64,000 nucleotides of DNA from positions 5,394,001-5,458,000 of the forward strand of contig NC_046683.1 of assembly GCF_009870125.1 (NCBI RefSeq), written 5' to 3'. This DNA is from Drosophila pseudoobscura (Eukaryota > Arthropoda > Insecta > Diptera > Drosophilidae). A program made the translations under genes and the position numbers. Below, piece after piece: positions 1 through 11,984 of the stretch. The notes beneath the pieces were generated by a model, which was given only the letters and a program-made list of their open reading frames with translations, was not told the origin of the DNA and did no database searches. Within the stretch, counting starts at the first letter, position 1; each line of letters opens with the position of its first letter.

Positions 1-359
1 TGTATAGATACCAGGATCTCGGATACCATTATATTTGGAAAAACCTATTTTTAAGACTTCTGTGTGTGTATATAGGTATACAGGTATGCCTATACAATTC
101 ATTTACCGATAAGGGGATTACGCCTCAACTTCAATTCAAGGCTAGCTTTTCCAACTTTCCGAGCATTCGTTTCCATGAAAGTTGCTATGAAAGGGTTGCC
201 TAGTCTTGAAACGGCTGAAACTGTTCCCTAAATATGTAATTAGGGACCGCCAAGTTCAGGTAGAGTGCTGTAATATATATACCCCGTAACACTCAATAGC
301 TAATGCACTTGACTCTAAAAAAATCCCCAACTAGTGTCTAGTCTAGGCAAAAAACGCTT
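1..359. other. AT-rich intergenic DNA, nothing recognised
   Basis: No open frame with protein-like composition and no recognisable repeat end in this stretch. Confidence 0.5.
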
Positions 360-790
360 TCAATCAGGCGGGCTCCGGTTTTCGCTTACTTTTCAAATAA
401 AACTTTCCCTTTTCACTTTTAGATGCTCCCGTTTACGCAAATATTTGTCATCGATATGTATCCGATGTATCGAGAACCAAATCGGGTCATGACAGCTGTT
501 AGCACGAAAACGTAAAGTGTTGTTGCATTGACCAATTATTTCAAAGCAAAATTTGAGGTTACAAAAATGATTTATCCTGTGGTACTGGTGCCAAAAAATG
601 CTAATGCATCCATTAATCAAATAATTAGTATTTTTTTGCAAATGTGATTTGGTTTGTGGCCCTAAATGGCGTTTACTTTGCATTTTGGTGAGAACAAAAT
701 TTCCGTGCGCGTGAAACGTGCGCACCAATTTTTGCCTTTTCAAAAGTAGAACTGAATTGTTCTGTGAAAGTGAACACCGGAGCCTATTTG
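360..790. mobile_element. Possible MITE with imperfect terminal inverted repeats
   Basis: The left end at 371 reads GGCTCCGGTTTTCGCTTAC. The reverse complement of the right end, ending near 784, reads GGCTCCGGTGTTCACTTTC. These ends match imperfectly over about 20 bp and enclose about 414 bp with no credible coding frame. A related left end lies at 45141-45240, including the outer CAATCAG flank, which supports a dispersed family. No target-site duplication is clear. The superfamily cannot be named from the ends alone. Confidence 0.45.
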
Positions 791-1755
791 AATATATATT
801 TTTGAATACTTTCTTTAGTAAAAAATTGTAAATGTTTGAACATTCCTCTTTCTAGCGGCACGACAGACCTCATCGGAATTTCGTCCCCAATTTTCTGCAA
901 TCGCTAAAAATCATGTTTATAGGCTTTTGAATTTTCCCAGCGTGAATGGGACTCCAATGGATTCTTATCGGGAAATGATAGAGACCGGTTAGAGACCAAA
1001 ACCATAACAGATATCTCAATTGCTCTCTAACTAGAATGTTTACCGTGCCACCTAATTGTATCTGATCTTTGGTATCTATACAGCAGGAACAGCTTTCTGT
1101 TCCTTTGAGCTTACCAGGCACTAAAGAGTCAAACTGCTTTTTTCCTGCGAAACTCTTTGCTAACCCCCAATGGGACTGGGGATACTCCTTTTTGTAAGCT
1201 TTCAACCCAAGCTCTTTTGGACGTGTGGCTCGCTTTAAAAAATGTCCTTTTTTCCTACAAAAACTGGACAACTTTTCCCTTTTGGCTCCCTGATTTCTTC
1301 CCTTCTATATGGGAAATTTCCACAGTTTCAGATGAACTAAACCAACCTTCAGTGCAGTCAAAAATCCTTGCAAATGCAAATTTTGTACAAAGGCTAGCTT
1401 AAAGATTAAGTAAAAAAGAAAGGATTAAAGGATTCACTCAATAAAAAATGTCTGACTGAGTATCTATGCACAGTCCAAGCAGCCCACAGACCAAAAGAAT
1501 GCAATTTGGAGTGCAGCTTAGAAGGCGACCCAATAACAAAATATATAAACTTGAAGAGAGTAATACTAAATTGGTCAGATGCTTAAAACGTATAGAGGAA
1601 GGTCTCATCTCCGACCTAATAAAGTAAACAGAACATATATAGCTTTGTTCATGAAATTATAAACGTATTCTACAATGTACTTGAGAAACTTTTCGAGACT
1701 TAAGTTCAGCTTTCTTGTGCGATTAGATCTGGAAAGCACCCTTGGCTCACCAAAG
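791..1755. other. Intergenic DNA, possibly further retroelement debris
   Basis: Short open frames on both strands have no recognisable motifs. The stretch directly precedes the reverse-transcriptase remnant and could be its decayed upstream part, but I see no endonuclease motif to support that. Confidence 0.3.
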
Positions 1756-2745
1756 AGGTATTCAGTCTAAAAAAATACAAAATTTCAAGCCGGATCCTGG
1801 CGTAGTTCCCGGCGGTCTACTCTACTGCGCAGAGGCCTTGTGTTCGGCCTATCCCTATTCATTCTTCTCGGTTACCCCTATCTGGAAGGAATCTTTTACA
1901 GTTCCTCTCCATAAGAAAGGCAGCAAGTCTGACGCAAAGAATTATAGAGGTATAGCAAAGTAATCCGCATTTTCTGAAATGTTTGAGAAGGTTTTATCTC
2001 CGCCACTGCAACATCTCTACAAATCACACATATCTCCAGCTCAGACTGGATTTATAAGGCTACCACAATTGCCACAAATTTATTAGAGCTCACCTCTTTC
2101 ATCGTCAAAGGCTTTCAATGAAACTCACAGATGGATGTTGTGTACACCGACTTCAGTAAAGCATTCCACTCTGTAAACCACTTCCTTTTAGCACAGAAAA
2201 CTTGACCTTTTGAGGTTTTCGCCCAACCTCCTGAGAAGGACAGAAAAAGAGTCCCTTTCCCTCTCCTCAGCACTAAAGGTACCACAGGTCAGCCATCTAG
2301 GCCCCTTACTCCTCACACTCTTTATTAATGACCTGCCCTTGGTACTAACAAACTCTCGACTCTCTCATGTATGCGGATGATGTTAAGCTCTGTGTTCAGT
2401 ATCAGGGTATTTCACTGCAATATCGCTTTGTTGGCTCCTTATACCCTATACCTTGGTTGATGATCTCGGTGTTTTATTAGACCCCAAGTTAAAGTTTTCT
2501 GAACACATTTCTCCCCCGGCCATGTGCGTGCTTGTGTTTATAAAGAGGTGGCCAAAGGTATTCGATGTCCCTTATATAGGAAAGACTCTCTACTCATTTT
2601 CAGTTTGCACGGTTTTAGAATACGACTCTTGGGTATGGTGCCCTCAATACAAAGTGTACCAGGACCGTAAGAATCAGTCCAGAAAAACTTTTTACTTTTG
2701 GCTTTGCGGGGCCTTAACGGGTGTGCTATGCTTATGATTTTTCTT
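1756..2745 (+). mobile_element. Decayed non-LTR retrotransposon, reverse-transcriptase remnant
   Basis: Conceptual translation with several frame changes and stops gives pieces in the order expected for a non-LTR reverse transcriptase. First comes the fingers motif VPLHKKGSKSDAKNYRGI (about 1895-1955), then a segment around 1975-2060 resembling SEMFEKVL and ISPAQTGF. Next are SHLGPLLLTLFINDLP near 2290-2340 and a damaged active-site region near 2365 where MYADD is expected. A thumb-like segment follows (DDLGVLLDPKLKFSEHI, then VLEYDSWVW) at 2453-2640. Order and motifs fit jockey/CR1-like elements, but the clade is not secure. Multiple stops show it is dead. Confidence 0.75.
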
Positions 2746-3764
2746 TAAGGGACTAGAGATGGGTGCGGTTCGTGCCGGGCTTAGTGGCTCATGGGCCTCA
2801 TCATGAAAACTGCGAACTTCGTGGCTCATAATCGACAAGAGCAAGAAGTCTCGAGGGCCTCGTGCGTAAGCTAAAATCCCGATTGGTCCGAATAGGCCCG
2901 AATAGGATCATTACATCAATATGCCAGAGCGAGACAAGTAAACAAGACGACTTCAAAACAATATAATAGTCGTCGAAATAAATTTACCCACTCCTATAAA
3001 TCTTCCACCGATACTCAAATTTTAAATTGTTGGAAAAATGCTAACTTTAAACTTTTACAAATTTTTTATATGTTATAAAGGGGCAGGGCCGGGCCTAAAT
3101 AAAGAGGCCCGTGTCCATCTTTAGTCGGGACTTAAGCAGAATAAGCTAATTATATTGTAGTATTCAGCCGAAGGACTCAACAGCCACGTCTCAAAACTTG
3201 TGTTGGCCTGCATTTTGCAAATATTAGCTAACTTTCTGAAATAATTCAAAAACATAATGGCCTTTTATTCGCCTTACAGGCGAAGCTCGAGTCGAGCACG
3301 TAGATATTTTGGCGCGAATTTTGTTTTCATTTTGGAGGAAATGCACAGCCCGGCGCTGATCTTAAAATCGAGCAGATTTAAAGAATTCCGAGCAAAAGCA
3401 GGGCAAAAAACAAACAAAAACATAATAAATTAATCCATAGCCATCCTAAACAGCCCGCGGAAAAGGTGATTCACAAGGCAATTAACACAGACAACACAGA
3501 ACAAAGTTAAGTAAATAAATAAACAATAGATCCATGACTTTTTTCAATTCAGCGCCTCTAAGTCCATCACATCGTTTATAAATCTACGACTGCTAGACAT
3601 CACTTATGTCCGCTAGGACCTCTTCACATTAGTGCCATGAATTCAGCCTTCAGGGGCGGGTCATCGCTGTAGTCATCGAGGTGGTGACGCTGTCATCGAT
3701 GTGTCATCTGGTGATACGTGAGTACGCATGATACATGAGTGAACGAAGGGAAGTTCCTTCTGTC
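2746..3764. other. Intergenic DNA, nothing recognised
   Basis: Mixed composition with no long open frame. Around 2840-2910 and 3080-3110 there are GGCC-rich phrases unlike the AT-rich surroundings, but no identifiable element. Confidence 0.35.
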
Positions 3765-4075
3765 TATCATTCTCTACCGCGTTTTTGGTTTTGTCGTATC
3801 TTCAAAACTGTGGATGCCACAGATCTGCCTCATTTGTGGGAGCGCAAGGAGGAAAATAACTTGATGGTGTAATATAACAAAAGTCTGGATACAAATTTGG
3901 TTGCTCTAGCTCCTCTAGTCTCTGAGAACGTGACGAACAGACAGACATGGCTATATCCACACGGCTATTGATGCTCATCGAGAATTTATATACTTTATGG
4001 CGTCGGAAACGCTTCCTTCTGGGCGTTGCACACGTCCAAAACTCCCCATAAGTCTAATATACCCGTATCCCAATG
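3765..4075 (-). mobile_element. DINE-1/INE-1-like element, partial, minus orientation
   Basis: On the minus strand this carries the family signatures: a 5' end like ATACGGGTATATTAGA, the block TATAAATTCTCGATGAGCA, the GTCTGTCTGT block, the AGAGCTAGAGCAACC box, and GTGGCATCCACAG near 3810. The order matches the fullest copy at 62505-63100. INE-1/DINE-1 elements are Helentron-type non-autonomous repeats and encode no protein. Confidence 0.75.
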
Positions 4076-4599
4076 CAATTCGTTTCTCTTCGCTTAAACG
4101 TTGTGCGAATGAGTCTTCCGGGAAGGCACCCATTCACTTAAACTCTGTCCGTGAAGCACTATATTTCACACAATTAATTTTGAACATGATTGACTTTGAA
4201 CTCTTTGAATGCAAGACATAAAAAAGAGAAAGGGAATAAGGAATCCACGGGGAAACTTTCGAAAACAGCAGGACAACAATAATGTGAATTTTGAACAGTA
4301 CTTGACAGTAAAGCAACGGATGCTGAAACGGTAAAACATGACACTCGTGTTTCCATATGAAATTCCGCAGTTAAAATCAGTAGTCTTTGTCGCTATTATC
4401 TGTTAAGGTCTGTGGAGTTCCACAGCGCTACGAAATCGGTCCTATCCCAGATAGTTTCAATTTACAGCTAAATTGTAAGATTTGCCAAATGTGTGTAAGA
4501 ATTCATGCTCTTTCCATATGTATGAAGAGACCTCCAAAGGTACGTAGTCTGACCACTATCTTTAGTTAATGAGTTCACCTATATAAGAGTGTAACAAGT

Positions 4600-5225
4600 C
4601 CGGCAAGGCTCTACTTTTATACCCGATACACATTCAGTAAATATATATGTATATCTTTTGGTACTACTTCTTGTAAAAGGGACGAATTGATTCTATGGCT
4701 AATGCGGGGGGACTTGTATCCACGATCTCTCTCAATTTAGTTCGAACTTGTCACGAGAGAGAGGAAAAAATAAAGGTAAAGAGGGGAACCACGACCTCTA
4801 GTCATGTTCTAAGTATTGGAGCAATCCGTTTATCATTTTTCCACCCAATGACCTGTCCCTCTCTTACGCGTCTTACAATAACACTAGCCTTTACAGCTTG
4901 CTGCCCTCCAACAGAGGGCACACACTGCATGAGGAAGACTGAGAGAGAAAGGGTAAGCGCGTAGCCACTGCAAATTGATTTTTTCCTTCTGTGGTCTATC
5001 TATTTCTATCTATGGTCATTCTTCGTATCTTTATCTCTTGTGAATGACACAAATTTTCCACGTAATGGGAGGTGGGGCGAAATTTGTAAATAGGAAAGGA
5101 GTCTGGATACAAGAGATAGTCCCTGAGATCTTCTGGCACATCGAGACGGATAGAAGCACGGGTCACAAACGTCTCCTTATATACTCGTATGTATCCCTAG
5201 GCTCTTCGACTACCGGGTGTAGTTA
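4600..5225 (-). mobile_element. DINE-1-like element, diverged
   Basis: It begins with ACTTTTATACCCGATAC, which is the reverse complement of the family's 3' end. It includes the CACTGCAAATTGATTTTTTCC block near 4965 and TCTGGATACAAG near 5102, and ends with a degraded TACCGGGTGTAG at about 5210-5221. Internal sequence is rearranged, so this may be more than one fragment. Confidence 0.5.
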
Positions 5226-6146
5226 GACCCGACAGCCTTTGAAGTCAAGCTCAACAACTATCGCATCTATCCAATGCGTAAATAGTGAAAATAATCTAAG
5301 TTTGTGTTTAGATTGATTTGGAGTGACCATATCCGCAGGTCGATGAGAAAACGTATGGCTTACTGAGGCAACTAGTATGTCCTCCAAAAAATTGCATACC
5401 GCTAACATTATAACTACTCATGGGCACAGCTTACTTAAGCCCGTCATTAAGACGTTGAAAGAGGTTGAAAGTAATGCTATTCAGGTTGAAAATATCCGAT
5501 TTAATGGACTAGCCACTGCAGCGTTGCAATGAAGGAATGATCTCATTGTCCTAAGATGCAATCTCGTAAGCTCCGAGACTCAAGTCTTTGTCCTTGCGGT
5601 TCGACCTTAGAACCAACTCCCCAAGTAAAAGGAAATGAAATTTGCAACATAAAAATTAAAATGTTTTGATACTTTGCAAAGATCGATTCTATATTAACAT
5701 TCGTACATTCCACTTCCACATTTTACACTCCATAGAGTAGATCGATTGGATCTGCCCCCGTCCTTCATCGGCCAAGTTTGTTTTGTATGAACTGCGAAAT
5801 GGGTCAGCCCGTCCCTATGCAGAATGTACATTTGACATCTTGCCCCATGAGTCAACCATTGTGTTGGGCTGGTGTGAGATGTGTGTATTGAGATGTTCTG
5901 AAAGGGCCGGCAACTGCGGGGGACACTGGAGAACAGGACATGTACGCAGACTATAAGCCAGGAACAAAGGGATAAAGAGTACTGGGTAATAGTAAACCAG
6001 AAATGGTAGGGGCAAAGGACAAAGGCCAAGGCAGAGGCAAAGGCAAAGCTGAGGCCAAAGGGTTTCGGGTGTTAAAGGATAATTCCATGGCCATATCCAT
6101 TAGGCTATTGTGTGGCCAGATAAGGGGGAAATTAGGGGACACTTAC
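5226..6146. other. Non-coding, downstream flank of the 6.1-7.3 kb exon
   Basis: If the 6147-7254 exon belongs to a minus-strand gene, this is its following intron, whose acceptor lies beyond the left window edge or is unrecognised. A purine-rich GGCAAAGG-type tract lies at 6008-6060. No credible exon was seen. Confidence 0.4.
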
Positions 6147-7254
6147 AGGGACACTCACCAGATATTGTGTGGTCGGAGAGTCGTGAGGGTGGCGTGTGGG
6201 CCGGAGTGTGATGGTGCGAGGATGAGTCCATTCCAGGTGTGGGCAGGCCTGAGTACAGCGCACTGAAGTCCTCTGGCGTGCTGCTGCATTTGCGTTGGTG
6301 GTTTAGCGACGACGTGGACGACTTGTCCAGCGTGGTGATGGGCGATCGCGTGTCCTGCACGGACGTGGCGAGGCTGAGCAGACGGTTTTCGTGCGAGCCG
6401 CCGATGCCCATCAGTCGCTGATCCTGGAACGACATGAACTTGGAGTCCTGGACGCCTCCGTGCTGCATGCTGGCATGATCCTCGAGCAGCCCCTGCTGGA
6501 GGCCCAATAGCCCGCCCACCAGATTCGGGCGGAGCTCGTCCATGCTCAGCTTGCCTGCCTGCCCTCCCGACGAGAAGTTAAGTTGCCGGCTGAAGATGGC
6601 CGGGAAGATGTTGAACTGCTGCGAGTCAGCGCTGGACTGCGGACTGAGGCCGAGGCTGTGGGGCGCCACTTGTGGTATCGAGGCGACTGCTGCTGCGGCC
6701 GCTGCGGCTGCTGACACGGCGCCCGATCCTGATCCCGTTCCGGATGAGCTCGGTCCGTTGCCGATCAGCAGAGTGGGGGCGACGGACACTCCGCCGCTGT
6801 TGATCAGCTGTTGTTGATTGTGCTGCTGCTGCTGTTGCTGCAGCAGAGGCGGTGCGGCGCCCACTCCCGCGGGCAAGTGTTGCGACTGCTGTTGCTGGGG
6901 CACGGAAACGGATACCGACGGCAACAGACCGTGATGGCCGTGTGTGATCGCTAGGGCCTGTCCGTGGGCGTGGGCGTGATTGCTGTGGACGTGCGGGTGG
7001 TTGTGGGTGAGCGACAGGGCCGAGCTGTTGCTGCTGCCGTTGCTCGCGCTGTTGCCGCTGCTGATTACTGATTGCTGATGCTGTGTTGCTGAGTTGGTAT
7101 TGCCGCCGACGACGACTCCTCCAGCAGCGCAACCACTACCACCACCGGAACCAGGGCCGCCGGCACAACTTTGATGTTTGAAATCCAACTTGTGGCCGGC
7201 GTAAAACCGCTGCGTATCGATATACGTTTTGAAGAAGTCAATTGAATAATCCAA
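6147..7254 (-). CDS. Internal coding exon of an unidentified Gln/His/Ser/Ala-rich protein (partial gene)
   Basis: The frame is open for about 365-400 codons and closed by strong splice signals. A TTTCAG acceptor allows the exon to start at 7254. Two donors lie at the 3' end: GTGAGT (exon end 6159) and GTAAGT (exon end 6147), 12 bp apart and in frame. There is no ATG near the 5' end and an in-frame stop lies at 7369-7371, so the start codon is in another exon. The peptide opens with a conserved-looking block (LDYSIDFFKTYIDTQRFYAG). It then has Gly, Ser/Asn, His, Gln and Ala runs and ends with a denser segment (GLPTPGMDSSSHHH, TPPSRLSDHTIS). That composition is typical of low-complexity regions in fly transcription or RNA regulators. 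No DNA-binding domain is visible and I cannot name the gene. Confidence 0.72.
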
Positions 7255-7369
7255 CTGAAAGCTGTTTCGCGGCGAACGCGGTCTCGTGGCGTGAAAAAAA
7301 AAACAATTAGCGGGTAGAGGAGTCGGGAGTCGGGAGTGGCGCTGGAGATCAGATCGCACTGAAGCTGAC

Positions 7370-8520
7370 TACGGCTTACGGGTTATATTATGTTCCGGCA
7401 CAACTTGCGTTGTCTCTAGTCTCGCTTTTTTTCGTCGTGCTCTTTCGATTTATTGCACTGCAATTCGAATTCCACTCGAGTCAACACTTGTTTCGTTGTT
7501 GCACTTGAAAAAAACTACACGACACATAAAAAAAAGGATAAGCGCTGGAAAAGTTTTCCTTCTTGTGGTCGCCAGTGGCAGTTAATTGCAGTGCAGTTTT
7601 CTTTGCTACAAGCGCGCACATGTACCGTACCGTAGCGTATGCTTCTACCGTTTATGTGGATTGTGGATTGTGGATGGTGGATTGCGGATTGCGGATCGTG
7701 GACCGAGTGCTGTCTACCGTTATGACGAGAGTATTTGGAGCCACTGTGCAAATTTGCTTAGGTACACGAATAAAACGAAGAATTTAAAAGCGAAAACAAA
7801 GAAGATGAGAACGAATATTCTCAACTGCGGCGCAACGTGTGCTTGTGTTTGACTGTTGGGTGTTTAATAAACTCGACTCGACTCGACTCGACTCGTCTCG
7901 CGTCTCGCGTCTCCTTTCCGCACCTTTCCCTAAGAGAGCAGTGAATCGTGTGCCCCTGTGCTCTGTGCTGTGTGCTGTTGCTATTGCTATTGCTGTTCCT
8001 CGCTGGTGCTTTCGTTGCTCTTGTTGTTGCTGGTGGCTTAGGCACGGCGGTACGTATTCGCGGCCGATCAAACTTAAAATGATATACAATTTCAAGCAAC
8101 ATACAAAATTATAACGAAATTAAGGATCATGTGCTCGGCAACGTCGGCGCCGACGCTGACGCATACGCTGGCGTTGCTGGCGCTGCTGGCGCTGCTGTCG
8201 CTGACTCTGTCCCTAGGACTGTGCGCTGATTCTGCTGCTGGTGGTTGCTGCTGTTGCTGTGGGGGCAATTGCGGGCTACGCGCGAACGATTGGTGGTTAG
8301 CCCTCACCCCGACTCTGTGTATGTATGTGTCTGTGAAGTCGAGACCACGAATCGTTAGTCGTACTAATAATTTTCGAAAAATGAAACTTGTGTTGGTGAG
8401 TGTCTTTATGGGAGTTCTGGCGTGCGTGTGTGTGTGTGCCCTCGTCTGGCTGTGTGTGTGCGTTCGTTGGGTTGCCAAGGACCACGTTGTATGAATGCGA
8501 TAGCAGCACATGCCAGTTGT
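7370..8520. other. GC-rich upstream flank with pentamer and trinucleotide repeats
   Basis: It contains a pentamer repeat of ACTCG units at about 7870-7895, followed by CTCGCGT units, and GCTGCTGG runs near 8170-8260. This could be 5' UTR or promoter of the gene on the minus strand. Short ORFs here are Leu, Cys or Thr/His runs produced by simple repeats and are not annotated as genes. Confidence 0.4.
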
Positions 8521-10420
8521 GCCTTGAAAGTGAAATACATATATTGCCTGCCCACTTGCACGGCGCTGTCACTTGCTGTCTCGCTTTAACTTGTTTGGTT
8601 AATTTCGTTAGTTGTTGCCAATGCCGTCGCCATTGCTGCCTTTGTCGCTGAAGTCGCTGAAGTCGCCCTAGCTTCGTTTGTTTTGCGACAGAGAGTCAAC
8701 ACACATACATATTTATGTACATACATATGTGTATGCGCATATGTATGCAGGATAAATTCTCGTGCATACATACACACACATGTCGATATGTATGTAAATA
8801 CGGGCGTGTATATGTAACGATAGTTACGAAGCCAAAGCTATAGCCGTATGCATGTTAAGTATAATTTTCTCTATCTAATAAGCCTTGTTACGCTGCAGCC
8901 GCTCATGAGTTTGCTCGCCCTCGGCCAGGCGTCGCGAAAACCAACACTTATTCCATTGCACGAAACTTATTTTTTGAATATTCCAAAAATGTCTGATTAC
9001 TCACTTACAAGTGCAGCCCAGAGGAGAGCACTCCTGCACAGTGAAAGTGGCACGCCTTCCCAGCTGGCATCCAATAAGTACCCACTACCTCAATCAGTGT
9101 GCTTAAAAGCTCGCCTTGGCAATCTATCAAGAGAAGGGCTTGGGAAGTCATTTCTGGTGCATTACATCCAGTTGCAGTTGCAGTTGCAGTTGCTCCAACT
9201 GTCGCCAATATTTCTACTCGAATGTGACGACCAGAGTAGCTGCAGGTTGATATCGCAATGCATGCTCCAAATGAAGTGAGGCCTCACTCGATGCTGGCCG
9301 TAAAAGAGAGCGAGGGAGTGCCGGGCATAGAAAGAGACAGACGTGAAGTGCAACCACAAAATCAGGAGCGAGAAGGCAACGATACGGCGTTGGTTGGCTG
9401 CGACATTTGGCAGAGCAACTCGAACGCTGCTTGTCTCTACGTTTGTCTCGCTCACGCGCATGCCCGCTTAGGGTCAACGGCGGCGCACCAATCGCTGAGC
9501 ACCAAAACAAAGTTGTCGTTTTTGTTGCTGCTGCTGCTGCTGCTGCGCAATGAATTAGTCTTCGTTAAATGTGGCGACGGCAGTGGTAGCAGGGACTGAG
9601 AACGAGCAGAGGCAGCGGAGCGGCAGCGCCCAAGCACTTGACTTCCTGCGCTGTTGCCCATTTTCTTTGCCATTTTCTTTCGGCATACTTGCAGCTGCGC
9701 ACCGCTGTCCTTTTATCCATCTGTCTCTTTAATCCTTAAAACAATACATTCGACTGGGAGCCTGAAAATGGTTGACTACTGCTCCATTTTCATGGCACCA
9801 ACGCCGTCGCTCATGGCATGAAATCCATGGCAATCCAGCTCCTCAGCGGCGTCCGCCAGGTCCCGAGCCTGGCCCTGGCCTGTACCGTTAAGTTAGTTTT
9901 GCTTTGAAGTGGTCTGCGATGGGCTAATCATCGTATCTCTTGTCGTTGTCATAATAAATGTCTGTATGTATGTATGTACCTACATATACCTCGGTTCATT
10001 CTCCTCTCCCCACCCTCTCTAACTCATTTCTATCAGCATGGTTCGAAATGACTACAGCGTTTCCCCTCGAACACAACATAGACAGAGAGGAAAATGTTAA
10101 AGTCAACCAAAGACCTCCCCATGCACACACACACGCATGCATACACACCCACACAAAGCAACGGGAAATCTTAAAAATGAGCAAACTGTAAAAGGAACAC
10201 GGAGGAACAGTTACGCTCAAAATTATAGTAAAAGAAACAAGACTATGTACCCAAATGGGAACATTGCAGTACATATGTATGTACATATGTTTGTAGGTTT
10301 GGGGTAGCAGTCCATTGGAACCCACTCTGTTTTATTGGGACCCTATCCAAATTGTAAAATTATGAATTTCAACTGCTGGTGGCACATGCATGCATTGGTA
10401 TGCTCATCATTCTATATGTA
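8521..10420. other. Intergenic DNA with simple repeats
   Basis: It has TATG/CATA-rich tracts at 8700-8815 and 9955-9990, a TTGCAG hexamer array at about 9170-9192, a GCT run at 9522-9546 and a CA-rich tract at 10124-10155. No convincing gene was found. Confidence 0.4.
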
Positions 10421-10422
10421 CA

Positions 10423-10630
10423 GTGCCGGACTTAAGTGTAGGCACAGCAACAACTTTTCAGTTTACTGCTGTTATAAGAGATTTTTCATCGCAATTTTTA
10501 GAAGAACAATAAGTTTATCTGATTAATTTCCTATAAGATTGGCTAATTTTTATAGCCGTAATTTCATTGCATTATTTTATAAAAATTGCTAAACGAATTA
10601 GAGGTCTAAAGTATTGGCACACTTAGCATT
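10423..10630 (+). mobile_element. Possible Tc1/mariner-type left end (outer and inner direct repeats)
   Basis: At 10424 the sequence ACAGTGCCGGACTTAAGTGT is followed by AGGCACA. About 180 bp further in, GTCTAAAGTATTGGCACAC repeats the core pattern. Paired direct repeats inside an inverted terminus (IR/DR) are characteristic of some Tc1 elements, whose ends often begin CAGTG. No opposite terminus or transposase was recognised nearby, so this is at best a truncated remnant. Confidence 0.35.
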
Positions 10631-11182
10631 TAGCACTTTTTAATGAGTTAAGTTCTTGAAATGTGGGCAAAGGGTCGTCTTTTTTGGACCCACACTCAGT
10701 TCTATGTAGTTCTGTGGGAGTGTCTGGTATTAGATCTCAGAATACCTCCAATGCACAGGGGGTAAAACAGCCAATTTAATTTAGTTTTAGAATTTGAAAG
10801 CTTAATATTTTTCAGACTGTAAGGTAAGTGATGATAGTTTTAGCCTAGAAAAGTCTAGAAATTTGTGGATAAACTCTACAGAAGGGGGCTGTATATATAA
10901 TATAATAATATATATTTGAGAAAACTGGGGGCAAATTGTTGCGCCATCGAAAAATTATGTGTACTTTGAGATCGTACTAAAAATATTTAAAAAAAATATA
11001 TATAGATAAAGTCCATAATGCATTTTTAATAAAATATATTTAAATTGAAATCCGAAAAGGGATTCGAGTTTAAAATACACAGGCCGACCTAACGGTTATC
11101 CATCCCTGAACACTCGTACAATTTCTATGAAATATTCAGTGTTCATTATCCAAGCTAAGAAATATAAAAACCTTTCCAGTTC
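10631..11182. other. AT-rich intergenic DNA
   Basis: It includes one member of a loose AT-rich repeat family near 10785-10860 (see findings). Nothing else was recognised. Confidence 0.35.
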
Positions 11183-11425
11183 AATATACCCGGTACTCGA
11201 AGAGTTTAGGGATATATTAGTATTCTAGTGGATGGGGATGTGTATAACAGCCAGAAGAAAGCGTTTCTTGATCAGCACGAATAGCCGTCTCGATATAGCT
11301 ATGTCTGTCTGTCTGTCCGTCCCGATGACGATGTACAAAATCGTTGTTTCAAGATTGGGCCACGCCCCTTCCCACCCACACAAAAGACGAACTTGGTGGG
11401 AGCTTGCAAGGACCAAGGGGTAAGG
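11183..11425 (+). mobile_element. DINE-1-like element, 5' half
   Basis: It starts TATACCCGGTACTCGAAGAG, with GGATATATTAG, GTGTATAACAGCCAGAAG, TTCTTGATCAGCACGAATAG and TCTGTCTGTCTGTCCGTCCC in family order. It ends in the CACCCACACAAAAGACGAAC box. The 3' half is missing. Confidence 0.8.
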
Positions 11426-11960
11426 AACTTGGCCGAAAAAATTGTGAAAATATTGAAAGACTTCCCACAATACTTACAGATCGAATATGATCAAAGCCCT
11501 CCGCGATATGGAAAAAAAATCATTGCACCAATGCATCAATGCAGTTCCTGTGATGGGGGAAATCGCTGATATTTGCAGTAAGCTTGTCAAATATTTTAAG
11601 AAGTCTGGATCGAACTTATATTACTTTCTCTAAAAAGGTTTTGCCCAAATCGCTGGAATACAGTTTATTCTTTACTGATATCTATATTAATAAATTTGAT
11701 TAATATAAAAAATATATTAAGAGATCTAAAATTATTATTATTCAATTATTCAAACTATTAAAAGTATTTAAGGCATACATTTAAATCAATGAAGTCACAT
11801 TGTCCGTTCGTAAGAAGTTTTTGAAAATGTTGAAAAATCTTGAAGCAACGAACGTCCAATCATACACCTAATTGATCTGAATATTAACAAATTAAAGAAA
11901 ATTTAAACCCTATTATTTTATTTAAATCCGCACTACAAGCCCAAAATTTTATCACAGTAC
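11426..11960. other. AT-rich intergenic DNA
   Basis: No gene or repeat recognised. Confidence 0.4.
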
Positions 11961-11984
11961 TTCCAAACAATAGCCTTGTTTCTT

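Noticed and set aside
870..1402. Overlapping 133- and 81-codon ORFs on opposite strands
   Set aside because: No recognisable domain; may be retroelement debris, but nothing supports a gene.
6626..7132. 168-codon Arg/Gln-rich minus frame overlapping the low-complexity exon
   Set aside because: Frame shadow of CAG-type repeats; the chosen frame has the splice-compatible boundaries and non-repetitive blocks.
8129..8494. 121-codon plus frame starting with a Leu/Ala run resembling a signal peptide
   Set aside because: Made of GCTGCT, GTGTGT and similar simple repeats; Cys runs are translation of TGC repeats. No conserved segment.
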